From Piscirickettsiaceae bacterium (lineage in GTDB: Bacteria > Pseudomonadota > Gammaproteobacteria > Nitrosococcales > Methylophagaceae): DNA of 64,000 bases. The translations under genes were made by a program, and so were the position numbers. Positions 27,183 through 36,175 of this stretch are shown in pieces. Location: positions 62,001 to 126,000 of the forward strand of contig JABSQN010000002.1 of the NCBI GenBank assembly GCA_013215825.1, read 5' to 3'. Positions within the stretch are counted from its first letter, which is position 1. Each line of letters starts with the position of its first letter. The notes beneath the pieces were generated by a model, which saw nothing but the letters and a program-made list of their open reading frames with translations, ran no database searches and was not told the DNA's origin.

Positions 27183-28207
27183 TTAATCGTTGTTTTATTT
27201 CCGGTAATTGCAGACTGTAATGCCGCTGTAATGACCTTGCAGTTGGATTTTGCATCAGAAAAACCGAGAATAGGTGTTGTCTTATTCAATACGGCATCAC
27301 TAAAGTGTTCAATTTCAAGCACAAAGTGGTTAACAGGTGCTAACTCAAGTGTGTGTTGTTCACCTGCATCGGTCCACCACGATACAATAGGATTATCATC
27401 GGGGTTGTTCCATACGGTTTCACATTTAATGCCACCTAAAGTACCAATAATTTCATATTCACTGCGCCTAGCACGTTCAAAACTCATATCAAATTGTGCA
27501 TATTTCCCCTGACCATAATCAAGTACGCCGCTTAAGCTAGTATCTGCACCATGTTCATTAAAATTAGCCATGGCGATCACAGACACAGGCTCATGATTAA
27601 ACCATTGACGAGCAGTATGAATTGCATAAGGACCTATATCCCACATTGCGCCGCCACCATGATTAATATCACGGTTAATTCGATAAAGTCTGGCCGGTTT
27701 CATTGGAAATGAAAAACACGTTTTTACCGTACGAATATCACCAATCGCACCCGAATCAATGATCTTCTGCACCGCTTGATGTTGCGGATGAAAAACATAC
27801 ATAAAGCCTTCCATTACGGTGACATTGTGTTTTGTTGCCGCTGATTCAATTGCATCAATATCATCTACTGTTAATGCCATTGGCTTTTCAATTAATATAT
27901 GTTTGCCCTGTTTTATTGCTTTCAAAGCCCATTCAGTATGTTCTTCATTTGCCATTGGTAGATAAATAGCATCGATATCGGGATGATTGAGCAAGTCATC
28001 AGGATTATTGAAAGTGAATACATCAGATTCTTGCGGTGCATACTTTGCTAAGGTTTCTGCCGCCGCTCCTGGGCGCCGGCTGGCAATGGCAATCAATTTG
28101 GCATTATTTGCGGTGATGATAGCTGGCAGTAAACGTTCATTAACGCGGGCAGCTCCTAATATTCCCCAATTTAATACTGATTTTGTTGTCATAATGTTGA
28201 TATCCAC
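27179..28207 (-). CDS. Gfo/Idh/MocA family NAD(P)-dependent oxidoreductase
   Basis: 342 residues from GTG 28207; ATG 28192 (MTTKSVLNWG) is an equally plausible start. Rossmann motif GILGAARVNERLL, the family signature IEKPMAL near 100 and the C-terminal alpha/beta dimerisation domain with GGGAMWDIGPYAIHTARQW. The substrate is probably a sugar or inositol-type alcohol. There is no neighbouring pathway gene to identify it. Confidence 0.9.
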   Translation of the reverse strand: MDINIMTTKSVLNWGILGAARVNERLLPAIITANNAKLIAIASRRPGAAAETLAKYAPQESDVFTFNNPDDLLNHPDIDAIYLPMANEEHTEWALKAIKQGKHILIEKPMALTVDDIDAIESAATKHNVTVMEGFMYVFHPQHQAVQKIIDSGAIGDIRTVKTCFSFPMKPARLYRINRDINHGGGAMWDIGPYAIHTARQWFNHEPVSVIAMANFNEHGADTSLSGVLDYGQGKYAQFDMSFERARRSEYEIIGTLGGIKCETVWNNPDDNPIVSWWTDAGEQHTLELAPVNHFVLEIEHFSDAVLNKTTPILGFSDAKSNCKVITAALQSAITGNKTTIN

Positions 28208-28344
28208 AAATAAAATGTAATAACATCATAACGATTCTAAGCGATGAACTCCATCACTATAAAACCTTGTTATTTTAGTGTTTTTATCTGCTTTCTTTTA
28301 GCTTATGCTATATCTACTTAAATTTAACGAACAAAGGAATTTCC

Positions 28345-28851
28345 ATGACTATTGAAGTTGGACAACGCTTACCGGCTGGTAATTTAACAGAATGTAATGA
28401 ATTTTCGCCTGAAAATGGTTGCCCAACAAATCCGCAGTCGCATGATGTGATTGCACTTAGTCAAGGCAAAAAAATAGTTATATTTGGTGTGCCTGGTGCT
28501 TATACGCCGCTTTGTTCTGCCCAACATCTGCCTGGCTATATTGCCCTTGCTGATCAGATACACGCTAAAGGTGTGGATGATATTTGGTGTGTATCGGTTA
28601 ATGATGCCTTCGTTATGGCCGCTTGGGGTAAAGATAATAATGTATCAGACACTATTCGAATGATGGCGGATGGCAGTGCGGAATATATTAAAGCATTGGG
28701 ATTAGAGCGTGACCTTACTGCTAATGGAATGGGCGTAAGATGTTTCCGTTTCGGTATGATTGTCGATGATGGTGTGGTCACTTATTTAGGTGTTGAAGGT
28801 TCAGGTGAGTTTGGTGTTTCTAAGGCTGAAACATTACTAGAACAACTTTAA
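28345..28851 (+). CDS. Peroxiredoxin, Prx5/AhpE-like
   Basis: 168 residues. It reduces peroxides through the peroxidatic cysteine in GAYTPLCSAQHLPGY (Cys near 57). Motifs VSVNDAFVMAAWGK and GMGVRCFRFGMIVDDGVV are typical of the PRX5 subfamily. A second Cys in the last motif (near 133) could be the resolving residue. Good site AAAGGAATTTCC ahead of ATG 28345. Monocistronic. Confidence 0.92.
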   Translation: MTIEVGQRLPAGNLTECNEFSPENGCPTNPQSHDVIALSQGKKIVIFGVPGAYTPLCSAQHLPGYIALADQIHAKGVDDIWCVSVNDAFVMAAWGKDNNVSDTIRMMADGSAEYIKALGLERDLTANGMGVRCFRFGMIVDDGVVTYLGVEGSGEFGVSKAETLLEQL

Positions 28852-29496
28852 GAACTTTCGCCACAGAAGCTGGCTTTTAAAAAAAACAGTCAATGTTGAC
28901 ACTGTTTCAGCAAAACATCGAGATGACTATCAGCTTAACGAATCTGTAACGACGTCATTTATCGTGGTCTGGACGTTCTCAATAGTATTGGATGATCCTG
29001 ATAGCAGAGTGCGATCTGCCTATATACCCGTGATCATTCAAGTTGCAGCTTTGTAGCCCATTATTGAGCAATAGACAAGAAATATTGCATACACTCCATC
29101 CATGGAGATAAATAACTATTACATCAATAGTATATGCCTTGCTATCACAACCATTATGAGCACTAAAAACCTGCAACTTGAATGATCACGGGTATAAATG
29201 TTCGACTTGAATTGCAGTAAAATTTATTTTTTAAAAAATCTTCAAGAAACCATACTGAAAAAACATGTCTACCAGCAACATAGAACTAGATAAGAAAATA
29301 ACATCGTCTATTTTAGCCGTTCTAAAACATTATTTTTCAGGCAGTGGATTACATTATTGGCTAATACCTTTATCAGAAAGCAGCAGTATTTGATAAGATT
29401 AACGCTTACGATAAGATCTCAAAGTATTATTTAACAATACTGATTTTTTGCAAAAGTGTTCTTCAGAACATCATTATTACAAAGGTATACGTCATT
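28852..29496. other. Gene-free region between peroxiredoxin and TolC-like genes
   Basis: Apart from the MITE at 29023-29196 I see no gene. The short frames are shadows of the palindrome. 29200-29496 is AT-rich, with several TATTAT/TTGATA-like boxes that could hold the promoter of the 29497 operon. ATG 29497 is preceded by AAAGGTATACGTCATT. Confidence 0.5.
29023..29196. repeat. 174-bp MITE with perfect 26-bp terminal inverted repeats
   Basis: Left end 29023-29048 starts TATACCCGTGATCATTC and right end 29171-29196 is its exact reverse complement. The interior (122 bp) has no coding capacity and is AT-rich. A TATA at each edge could be a target duplication. A worn relative is at 10799-10958. 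This is a non-autonomous transposon-like element of an unidentified parent. Confidence 0.85.
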
Positions 29497-30765
29497 ATGT
29501 CGTTTCAAAAAAGTTTAACTCTGTTGTGTTTTATCATCGGAATGGGAATTACACATATAAGCTCGGCAGAAACGATACAGCCAGAACAATCATCAGAGCT
29601 TACTCTGTCTTCGCTCATGCAGTATGTCTATGAGCGACATCCTGCACTTCACAATGAGTTGGCTCAACAGCAACAAATTAATGCGAACACAGATTTAGCC
29701 AACGCCACTTTTGTGGATGTTAAAACAATTAATCTCAATCATTACAATGATATTATTGATAATAATGATGGCTTGCAGGAATGGGAAGGTAGTGTTGATA
29801 TGCCATTATGGCTACCAGGGCAAAAACAACAACAACTGAACCTTTCTGACAAAATGTCAGCAGAAGTAACCGCATATAAAAACCAAATAAAATTAAATGC
29901 TTCGGCAAAAGTACGCGAGTTAGTTTGGAATGTTATATTGGCAAATAATGCCAATATGCAAGCACATCAAGTTTGGCAAACAGCGCAAGACTTGGAACAC
30001 GATGTCGATATACGTGTTCAGGCAGGAGACTTAGCTGGCACAGAACGTTTGCTAGCGAGTACAAATGTACTTGAAATGCATAGCCAATATTTACTTGCCG
30101 AATCGGAGTTAGAACATACTTTAAGTAATTATCGATATATAACGGGCAACAATATGTTGCCGACAATCTATGAAGAAAGATTGCCTAAAGACGGCGGTTA
30201 TACTCAACAACATCATTCTTTAGCGGTGATAGATCAACACCATCCATCGTTAATGTTGTTAGAGCAACAAATAAACACCTTACGAACACGTCAAGACCTG
30301 GCTTATTTTGATGGTGCAGTTAATCCCAGTCTATCTGTAGGTTTACGTCGTGAACGTGGTGGCCGTGGCGAGAGTTTTAATAATAATATTAGCGTGGGAA
30401 TTAGTTTTGCATTAGACAATGATGTTTATCGTCGTCCCGCTGTTGCCAATGCAGCAAAAGAATTAGCCGATGTTGAAATTGCTCGACAACAACTTGAGCG
30501 AGAATTAAATATAACATTGTTTTCGCAATTACATGCTCTAGAAACCAAACAACAGCAACTTGTGTTGATAAGTAAGCAGAATAAGGCAACTCAGCAGTAT
30601 TATTCTTTGAAACAACGTGCGTTTGAATTAGGTGAAATTGATCTCGTTAGCTTATTGCAAAGTCAGGCACTTGCCAATGATGCATATAACCGTAAAAGCA
30701 CTTTGGAAATTGATATTCAATATACTATTGCTAAGGTAAATCAAGCGTTGGGTATTATTTTATAG
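29497..30765 (+). CDS. TolC-family outer membrane efflux protein
   Basis: 422 residues. Signal peptide 1-24 (ends ISSAETI), then long alpha-helical repeats typical of OEP/TolC: SLMQYVYERHPALHNELAQQQQI, the duplicated inner helices with QARLA-like segments, and ELGEIDLVSLLQSQALANDAYNRK near the C-terminus. It resembles CusC/CzcC-type channels in length. It lies upstream of the two-component and FTR1 genes, so it may belong to metal handling. Pairing with the RND genes at 22.8 kb is also possible. Confidence 0.85.
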   Translation: MSFQKSLTLLCFIIGMGITHISSAETIQPEQSSELTLSSLMQYVYERHPALHNELAQQQQINANTDLANATFVDVKTINLNHYNDIIDNNDGLQEWEGSVDMPLWLPGQKQQQLNLSDKMSAEVTAYKNQIKLNASAKVRELVWNVILANNANMQAHQVWQTAQDLEHDVDIRVQAGDLAGTERLLASTNVLEMHSQYLLAESELEHTLSNYRYITGNNMLPTIYEERLPKDGGYTQQHHSLAVIDQHHPSLMLLEQQINTLRTRQDLAYFDGAVNPSLSVGLRRERGGRGESFNNNISVGISFALDNDVYRRPAVANAAKELADVEIARQQLERELNITLFSQLHALETKQQQLVLISKQNKATQQYYSLKQRAFELGEIDLVSLLQSQALANDAYNRKSTLEIDIQYTIAKVNQALGIIL

Positions 30766-30833
30766 ATATAAGTTTCCGTTAAGCTAACATCCGTAAGCTA
30801 GACACCATATTATTGAAATAAGGTCTAGAACTG

Positions 30834-31100
30834 ATGGAAGCATTACAGTTTCATTTAGAGCAAGATAAGGATTTATCGTCATCGTATGAACGCTTATTAT
30901 TGCCACATCTACCGCTACAATTTGATGTCTTATCATCACCGAATAGGCATGAAGTAGAAAACTATATTGCCGATCAATTTTATCGCAGTTATCAGGCAAA
31001 GATTAAGACATTTTTACCGTATTTATTATCGACAGCGACAGACGGGCGCTTACTAGCCGTAATGGGCTTCCAGCCTGCTGGTGAAGTAAAATCGTATTGA
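30834..31100 (+). pseudogene. Truncated thermostable-haemolysin-like fragment
   Basis: 88 residues: RHEVENYIADQFYRSYQAKIKTFLPYLLSTATDGRLLAVMGFQPAG matches the first half of T_hemolysin family proteins, which are normally about 200 residues. The frame ends abruptly at GEVKSY, exactly where the next gene's frame begins without a proper signal start. A deletion joining two genes is the simplest explanation. Confidence 0.6.
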
Positions 31101-31747
31101 TCACTAGTTTATTAACATCATCAGTGGTGATTTCAGATGTACAACAAGATGTTGTACAGTTACAAAAGCGTTGGGCGGAGGTTAATTATAATTTAGAGGG
31201 CAAGGCGCAAAAAGAAGCGTTCGAAGCTCTGATTATCAAGGCTGAAGGTGTCACAATATCCTATCCTAATGCAGCTGAATCATGGATCTGGCAAGGTATT
31301 ATCAAATCTAGCTATGCGGCCGCTAAAGGTGGTTTAGGTGCATTATCGTTGGCGAAATCATCAAAGAAAGATCTTGAAAAAGCAATTGAACTCAATGGTG
31401 ATGCTATGTCAGGATCGGCTTATACTAGCTTGGGTACCTTATACGCTAAAGTACCCGGTTGGCCGTTGGGCTTTGGTGATGATGATAAAGCAAAAGAATT
31501 ACTTGAAAGAGCGTTGAGTGTTAATCCTGATGGTATTGATAGTAATTATTTTTATGCTGAGTATTTAGTAGAACAACGCCAATATAAGCAAGCTGAAACG
31601 TTTTTATTAAAGGCTCAACAGGCGCCAGCAAGGCTTAATCGTCTAGTCGCAGATAAAGGTCGACACGATAAAATAACGATATCATTAAACAATGTTCGCT
31701 TACAATTAGAGAAAAAGAATAGTGCAAGTATTACTGATAGAAGATGA
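31097..31747 (+). CDS. TPR-repeat protein, possibly missing its N-terminus
   Basis: 216 residues from TTG 31097. The first residues (MITSLLTSSVVISDVQQD) look like the second half of a signal peptide, without the usual basic start. Then come TPR-like helices (AAESWIWQGIIKSSYAAAKGG, KDLEKAIELNGDAMSGSAYTSLGTLY, AKELLERALSVNPDGIDSNYFYAEYLVEQRQYKQAETFL), reminiscent of TatT/YaiO-type periplasmic helical proteins. It overlaps the haemolysin-like fragment by 4 bp and the response regulator by 26 bp, so it is part of the regulatory operon. Confidence 0.65.
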   Translation: MITSLLTSSVVISDVQQDVVQLQKRWAEVNYNLEGKAQKEAFEALIIKAEGVTISYPNAAESWIWQGIIKSSYAAAKGGLGALSLAKSSKKDLEKAIELNGDAMSGSAYTSLGTLYAKVPGWPLGFGDDDKAKELLERALSVNPDGIDSNYFYAEYLVEQRQYKQAETFLLKAQQAPARLNRLVADKGRHDKITISLNNVRLQLEKKNSASITDRR

Positions 31748-32381
31748 CATTGCCTTAGCTAAGGCGTTAATTCAAACATTAAGCCATGAAGGTTTTACGG
31801 TTAATCATTTAGCACAGGGTAAATTGGCTATTAACGCTGTAAAAATGGAATTGCCTGATATAGTAATACTTGATTTGGGTTTGCCCGATATAGATGGCAC
31901 GGACGTATTAAAGGCATTTCGCAAAGTCAGTGCTGATCTTCCTGTATTGGTACTAACAGCTAGAGCAAGCCTTGAAGATAAGATAAGAGGACTTGATTTA
32001 GGAGCCGATGATTATTTAGCTAAACCTTTTGAAGTTGATGAGTTATTAGCGCGACTACGGGTTTTTGAACGTCGTGCAAGTACACTCAAACATGCTGGCT
32101 TAACCATTGGTGATGTCACATTAGATAGTGTTAGCCATCAAGTTTTTGTGGCAGGAGAAGATGTTGAACTCTCACGGCGTGAGTTTATGGTATTAAAAGC
32201 ATTAATGGAAAATATGGGGCGGGTACAAACTCGAGATAGCCTTGAATCTAAGCTTTATAGTTGGGGTGAAGAGGTGGCAAGCAATACCATTGAAGTGCAT
32301 ATTCATCATTTAAGAAAGAAATTACCCGATAAATTTATACAAACCCTGCGTGGCATTGGTTATATTATTAAACAATCATGA
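31722..32381 (+). CDS. OmpR-family response regulator
   Basis: 219 residues from GTG 31722, inside the 3' end of the TPR gene. Receiver domain with acidic pocket IEDD near 7-10, phospho-acceptor Asp in VILDLGLPDIDG (about 51) and Lys in LAKPF; C-terminal winged helix (NTIEVHIHHLRKKL). It overlaps the kinase gene by 4 bp. Linkage to FTR1 and cupredoxin genes suggests it senses iron or copper status through the kinase, by inference. Confidence 0.93.
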   Translation: MQVLLIEDDIALAKALIQTLSHEGFTVNHLAQGKLAINAVKMELPDIVILDLGLPDIDGTDVLKAFRKVSADLPVLVLTARASLEDKIRGLDLGADDYLAKPFEVDELLARLRVFERRASTLKHAGLTIGDVTLDSVSHQVFVAGEDVELSRREFMVLKALMENMGRVQTRDSLESKLYSWGEEVASNTIEVHIHHLRKKLPDKFIQTLRGIGYIIKQS

Positions 32382-33712
32382 GATCAATTCGTACTTATCT
32401 ATTGCTTGCTTTATTAGCGATTATTACTATTGTGACATTCTTATCGTTGTTACACGGTTATCAATCAAGCATAAAAAAAGCACATGATTTATTTGATGAT
32501 CGCTTACGAGATATGGCTAAGGTTATTGCTAATGCCAATCACGATATTCATCCTCATTTTGACAATAGTTTTGAAGCATCTCCCACGCTTATTTTTCAGA
32601 TTTGGTCTAATGAATTGGGATTACTGGCTCGTTCAAGTAATGCGCCGACACGGTTTTTAACGGATATTAGTTCTGAAGCCATGTATAAAGACATTAATTT
32701 TAATGGTTATCGTTGGCGGACATTTACCTATCGAGATACGTTGTTAAAACGCTGGATAATCACTGCTGAGCGTACAGATATTCGTTATACTTTAGCCGAG
32801 AATGTTGTGACAGCCTCTATTATTCCTATTGTTCTTGCGATTCCAGTGGCTGGATTTATTATTTGGTTTGCAATTGGTCTGGGCTTGAAACCATTAACCG
32901 CACTCACAAAGGAATTAAGCAATAAGCAAGCTGATGATTTAACGCCATTAGCAGTGAACGATATGCCAGAAGAGCTTACACAGTTAGTCATAACAACTAA
33001 TGCTTTATTTGAGCGTTTAAATAGTGCCTTTCTACGTGAGCAACAATTTTCAGCAGATGCCGCACATGAGCTACGCACGCCAATTAGTGCATTAAAAGTA
33101 CAAGTTCATAACTTACAACACAATGCCTCAAATAAAGAAGAGTTACAGCCATTTGTCGATGGTATTGAACGAATGGGGCAGGTTATAGAGCAAATTTTAT
33201 CACTGTATCGACACTCGCCAGATCAGGCTATGTTAAAACAAGAGCACGTTGATCTGTGTGCTATTACACAAGAGGTTATTGCTCAATATTATGATCAAAT
33301 AGCAATAAAACACCAGCTAATTAGCCTAACTAGTGATGAACGGTGTTTATTGTTTGCCAATCATTTTGCTGTGGTAACCTTAGTGCAAAATTTAATTACA
33401 AATGCGAATAAATATACTCCCGATCATGGTGAGATCCTTGTCCGTATTCAGCAAACAAATACGATGATTAAATTATCAGTTGAAGATTCGGGTCAAGGTA
33501 TTCCAGAAAGCGAATATGAACGTGTATTTGAGCGTTTTTATCGTGTAAATGGAGACCAACATGATTCAGGAACTGTCGGCTGTGGTTTAGGGCTGGCTAT
33601 TGTTCATCATATTGCCATACTCCATAGTGCTGAGATTCGGCTTGAAAAATCGTCACTTGGCGGCCTTAAAATCACTATTATCTTTCCTCATCAACAAAAG
33701 GTTAGGACATGA
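32378..33712 (+). CDS. Sensor histidine kinase
   Basis: 444 residues. Two membrane helices (about 7-24 and 143-168) enclose a ~120-residue periplasmic sensor. HAMP, then HisKA with AAHELRTPISALK (phospho-His near 231) and HATPase_c with N box LITNANKYTPD, G1 VEDSGQGIPE and G2 GCGLGLAIV. Overlaps both the regulator and the cupredoxin gene by 4 bp, so the whole set is translationally coupled. Confidence 0.93.
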   Translation: MRSIRTYLLLALLAIITIVTFLSLLHGYQSSIKKAHDLFDDRLRDMAKVIANANHDIHPHFDNSFEASPTLIFQIWSNELGLLARSSNAPTRFLTDISSEAMYKDINFNGYRWRTFTYRDTLLKRWIITAERTDIRYTLAENVVTASIIPIVLAIPVAGFIIWFAIGLGLKPLTALTKELSNKQADDLTPLAVNDMPEELTQLVITTNALFERLNSAFLREQQFSADAAHELRTPISALKVQVHNLQHNASNKEELQPFVDGIERMGQVIEQILSLYRHSPDQAMLKQEHVDLCAITQEVIAQYYDQIAIKHQLISLTSDERCLLFANHFAVVTLVQNLITNANKYTPDHGEILVRIQQTNTMIKLSVEDSGQGIPESEYERVFERFYRVNGDQHDSGTVGCGLGLAIVHHIAILHSAEIRLEKSSLGGLKITIIFPHQQKVRT

Positions 33713-34029
33713 TCCGTTCTTTAATCTGGCTGATACTGTCAATGACTAGTATTTCGGCGTTTGCCGTGCCGATTATTGAAATTGTAATTAAAGATCACCT
33801 TTTCTTGCCAAGTGAAATTGAAATACCAGTTGATACCAAAGTTAAACTGGTTTTTATCAATAAAGACAGTACTGCCGAAGAGCTCGAGAGTTATGAAATG
33901 AATCGTGAAAAAGTAATACCCAGTAATAGCAAAGGCATCGTCTTTATCGGGCCATTACCTGCGGGCGAATATCCATTTTTTGGTGAGTTTTTTCCTAAAA
34001 CAGCACAGGGCAAGGTCATTGTTAAATAG
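33709..34029 (+). CDS. Periplasmic cupredoxin-like protein (iron uptake)
   Basis: 106 residues with a signal peptide (1-19, ends AFAVP) and a cupredoxin_1 fold (EIVIKDHLFLPSEIEIPVDTKVKLVFINKD). The usual Cys/His copper ligands are not evident near the C-terminus (EYPFFGEFFPKTAQGKVIVK), so it may bind metal through Glu/Met, as in FtrB/EfeO-type cupredoxins. It directly precedes the FTR1 permease gene (9-bp gap), as in bacterial FtrABCD/EfeUOB loci. Confidence 0.82.
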   Translation: MIRSLIWLILSMTSISAFAVPIIEIVIKDHLFLPSEIEIPVDTKVKLVFINKDSTAEELESYEMNREKVIPSNSKGIVFIGPLPAGEYPFFGEFFPKTAQGKVIVK

Positions 34030-34038
34030 GTCAGTATT

Positions 34039-34812
34039 ATGTTGCTAAATTCGGTCATTATTATTTTACGGGAAGTGCTTGAAGCCGCCTTGATTATTAG
34101 TGTCTTATTGGCATTGAGTCAAAAGCTAACTATTTCTCGTTCATGGTTGGCGATTGCATTAGTATTGGGGCTGATTGGTTCCGTGGTATATGCAATGAAT
34201 ATTAGCCAGATTTCGATGGCTGTGGAGGGGGTTGGGCAAGAGCTTGTTAATGCCAGCCTGCATATTCTGATTTATAGCTTTATTGTTGTTTTGATTGTGT
34301 CATTAAGAAGTCGAACTTACCATCAAGCAATGGTAATAAGCATGTTAAGTTGCGTTGCACTTGCTACGATACGTGAAGGCTCTGAAATTATTGTTTACAT
34401 CACTGGATTCATGTCGATTCCTGATCTATTTTATCCTGTCATTATTGGTAGCATTGTCGGCACAGGTATTGGCATTAGTGTAGGTGTTTTCTTTTATTAT
34501 TTAATTAGTAATATATCGTTGGATAAAGGTATTAAGCTAGGATTATTTATACTGGTTTTGATTGCAGGCGGCATGGTTTCACAGGCAATACAATTACTTA
34601 TTCAAGCAGATTTCATAATAAGCCAGCAGGCACTTTGGAATACGTCTTCACTGATAAGTGAACGTTCATTACTTGGGCAAATGTTATATGCATTAATAGG
34701 TTATGAAGCAACGCCAACACCGATACAAACACTGTTATATATTAGTAGCTTAATAATAACAATAGGTTTAAGCCTAAATACACTTCATCACCGTAGCGCT
34801 GAGGAGCGGTAA
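34039..34812 (+). CDS. FTR1-family high-affinity iron permease
   Basis: 257 residues with seven hydrophobic segments. Both diagnostic REXXE iron-binding motifs are visible: REVLE at 11-15 and REGSE near 112-116. The protein moves oxidised iron through the inner membrane, usually with a cupredoxin partner, here the gene just upstream. It shares one base with the next gene (34812). No peroxidase (EfeB) or P19 homologue is present. Confidence 0.92.
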   Translation: MLLNSVIIILREVLEAALIISVLLALSQKLTISRSWLAIALVLGLIGSVVYAMNISQISMAVEGVGQELVNASLHILIYSFIVVLIVSLRSRTYHQAMVISMLSCVALATIREGSEIIVYITGFMSIPDLFYPVIIGSIVGTGIGISVGVFFYYLISNISLDKGIKLGLFILVLIAGGMVSQAIQLLIQADFIISQQALWNTSSLISERSLLGQMLYALIGYEATPTPIQTLLYISSLIITIGLSLNTLHHRSAEER

Positions 34813-35495
34813 TGAATAAGATAAAATATGCTTTGCTTGCGGCACTCGTGTTACCCAATACTATATTGGCTGACGGTAATACTATTGATAAGATTTATCA
34901 CCCCTACGTTCAAGCATTAGAGCATGAAGTTGAATGGCGAATGATTTCTGCTGATGGTGATCAAAAGCATCGGTTTGGACTGGGTAAATCTTTATCTGAT
35001 CGTCTATTTATTGAAGGTTATTTAATCGCAAAAGATGAAAATAATCACTTCAAATTAGAAGCCTTTGAGATTGAAGCAAAATGGCAATTAACAGAGCAGG
35101 GTGAATATGCGGCTGACTGGGCTGTTATTGTCGAACTTGAAAAAGAACTAGATAATGAGCAATGGGAATTTGCTACAGGATTGATAGCAGAAAAAGAGTG
35201 GGGAAGATGGATCGGGACAGCTAATTTATGGGCGATTTATGAATGGGGTGATCATATAAAAAATGAATTAGAATCCGCATTAGCGCTGCAAGTGCGTTAT
35301 CGTTATTCTCGTTCTTTTGAACCGGCAGTTGAATTGTATGCGGGTGAAGATACGCTAGGATTGGGGCCTACAATGCTAGGTGATATTCGTATCGGAAAGG
35401 GTAAGAAATTACACTGGGAAATGGGTGTTATTTGGGGCTTGGATTCAGAAACAGCTAATACAACTTGGCGCTTATTAACGGAGTTTGAGTTTTAA
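34812..35495 (+). CDS. Predicted outer-membrane protein, end of iron operon
   Basis: 227 residues. Signal peptide 1-20 (ends LADG), then alternating beta-strand sequence rich in aromatics and charge (AADWAVIVELEKEL, WEFATGLIAEKEWGRWIGTANLWAIYEWG, LALQVRYRYSRSFEPAVELYAGEDTLGLGP) and a terminal aromatic ending TEFEF, which suggests an outer-membrane barrel. Unknown family. Position at the end of the FTR1 operon suggests a role in metal entry or sensing. Confidence 0.7.
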   Translation: MNKIKYALLAALVLPNTILADGNTIDKIYHPYVQALEHEVEWRMISADGDQKHRFGLGKSLSDRLFIEGYLIAKDENNHFKLEAFEIEAKWQLTEQGEYAADWAVIVELEKELDNEQWEFATGLIAEKEWGRWIGTANLWAIYEWGDHIKNELESALALQVRYRYSRSFEPAVELYAGEDTLGLGPTMLGDIRIGKGKKLHWEMGVIWGLDSETANTTWRLLTEFEF

Positions 35496-36161
35496 TTATT
35501 CTAAATCTTTTTCCATTCTCTGTTTCAGCTCTTCCCACAATGAAAGTCGAGAAGAATTACCAACTCGTTTGCTACTACGTACTTTTGCCATCCAAAGCCC
35601 TTCACCATTAAAACTATAAACGGGTACAAGATCGGTACGCTCATTAGCGGGTTTAATGTCGGTATCAAGATTATCTAAGACTAAAGGAATGGAGCGCTTA
35701 GTTTCGAAGTAGGTCAACACCATATGTGCTTGACCAAGATTAATTGCCTTAACATAGGTGATTCGAATCTTATTCTCATCCATGCCTAATTCTTTTAATG
35801 TGAAGTATTTAGCGATAGAATAATCTTCGCAATCACCAGCACCAATAGATAAAAACTCTAATGGAGTAGCCCAATAATCTTCTTTACCCCATAAGGCTAA
35901 GTCATTAATAAATAAAACATTTGAATTAAAGAATGTATTTACGACCTCTAGTTTTTCAAGATCAGGCAAGTCTCGTGATGTATTGATAAGTTGTTGCCAA
36001 TCTTCGACGCGCTGTCGAGCAAAGTGGTTATATTTAGATTCTATCTTGGCTAATAGTGTTTCGGTGATATTTAAATCAGCAATAATAGGCAAAGATATAG
36101 CAATGCATATAAACACAAATAAAACATGCAAGGTTCGACGATAGTGTTGTAGCATTAACAT
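35496..36161 (-). CDS. lapG: LapG-like periplasmic cysteine protease (BTLCP)
   Basis: 221 residues. An N-terminal hydrophobic signal (9-30) precedes a transglutaminase-like fold with catalytic Cys in GAGDCEDYS (near 110), His in QAHMVLTYF (near 145) and Asp in LDNLD (near 164). In Pseudomonas the homologue cleaves the N-terminus of adhesin LapA when LapD no longer sequesters it. Here lapG lies 14 bp downstream of lapD and they are probably co-transcribed. The adhesin itself is not in the window. Confidence 0.9.
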   Translation of the reverse strand: MLMLQHYRRTLHVLFVFICIAISLPIIADLNITETLLAKIESKYNHFARQRVEDWQQLINTSRDLPDLEKLEVVNTFFNSNVLFINDLALWGKEDYWATPLEFLSIGAGDCEDYSIAKYFTLKELGMDENKIRITYVKAINLGQAHMVLTYFETKRSIPLVLDNLDTDIKPANERTDLVPVYSFNGEGLWMAKVRSSKRVGNSSRLSLWEELKQRMEKDLE

Positions 36162-36175
36162 AAGAATGGTGTGTT

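Noticed and set aside
28979..29176. 65-codon minus-strand frame between peroxiredoxin and TolC genes
   Set aside because: It lies across the MITE terminal repeats and is explained by that palindromic element.
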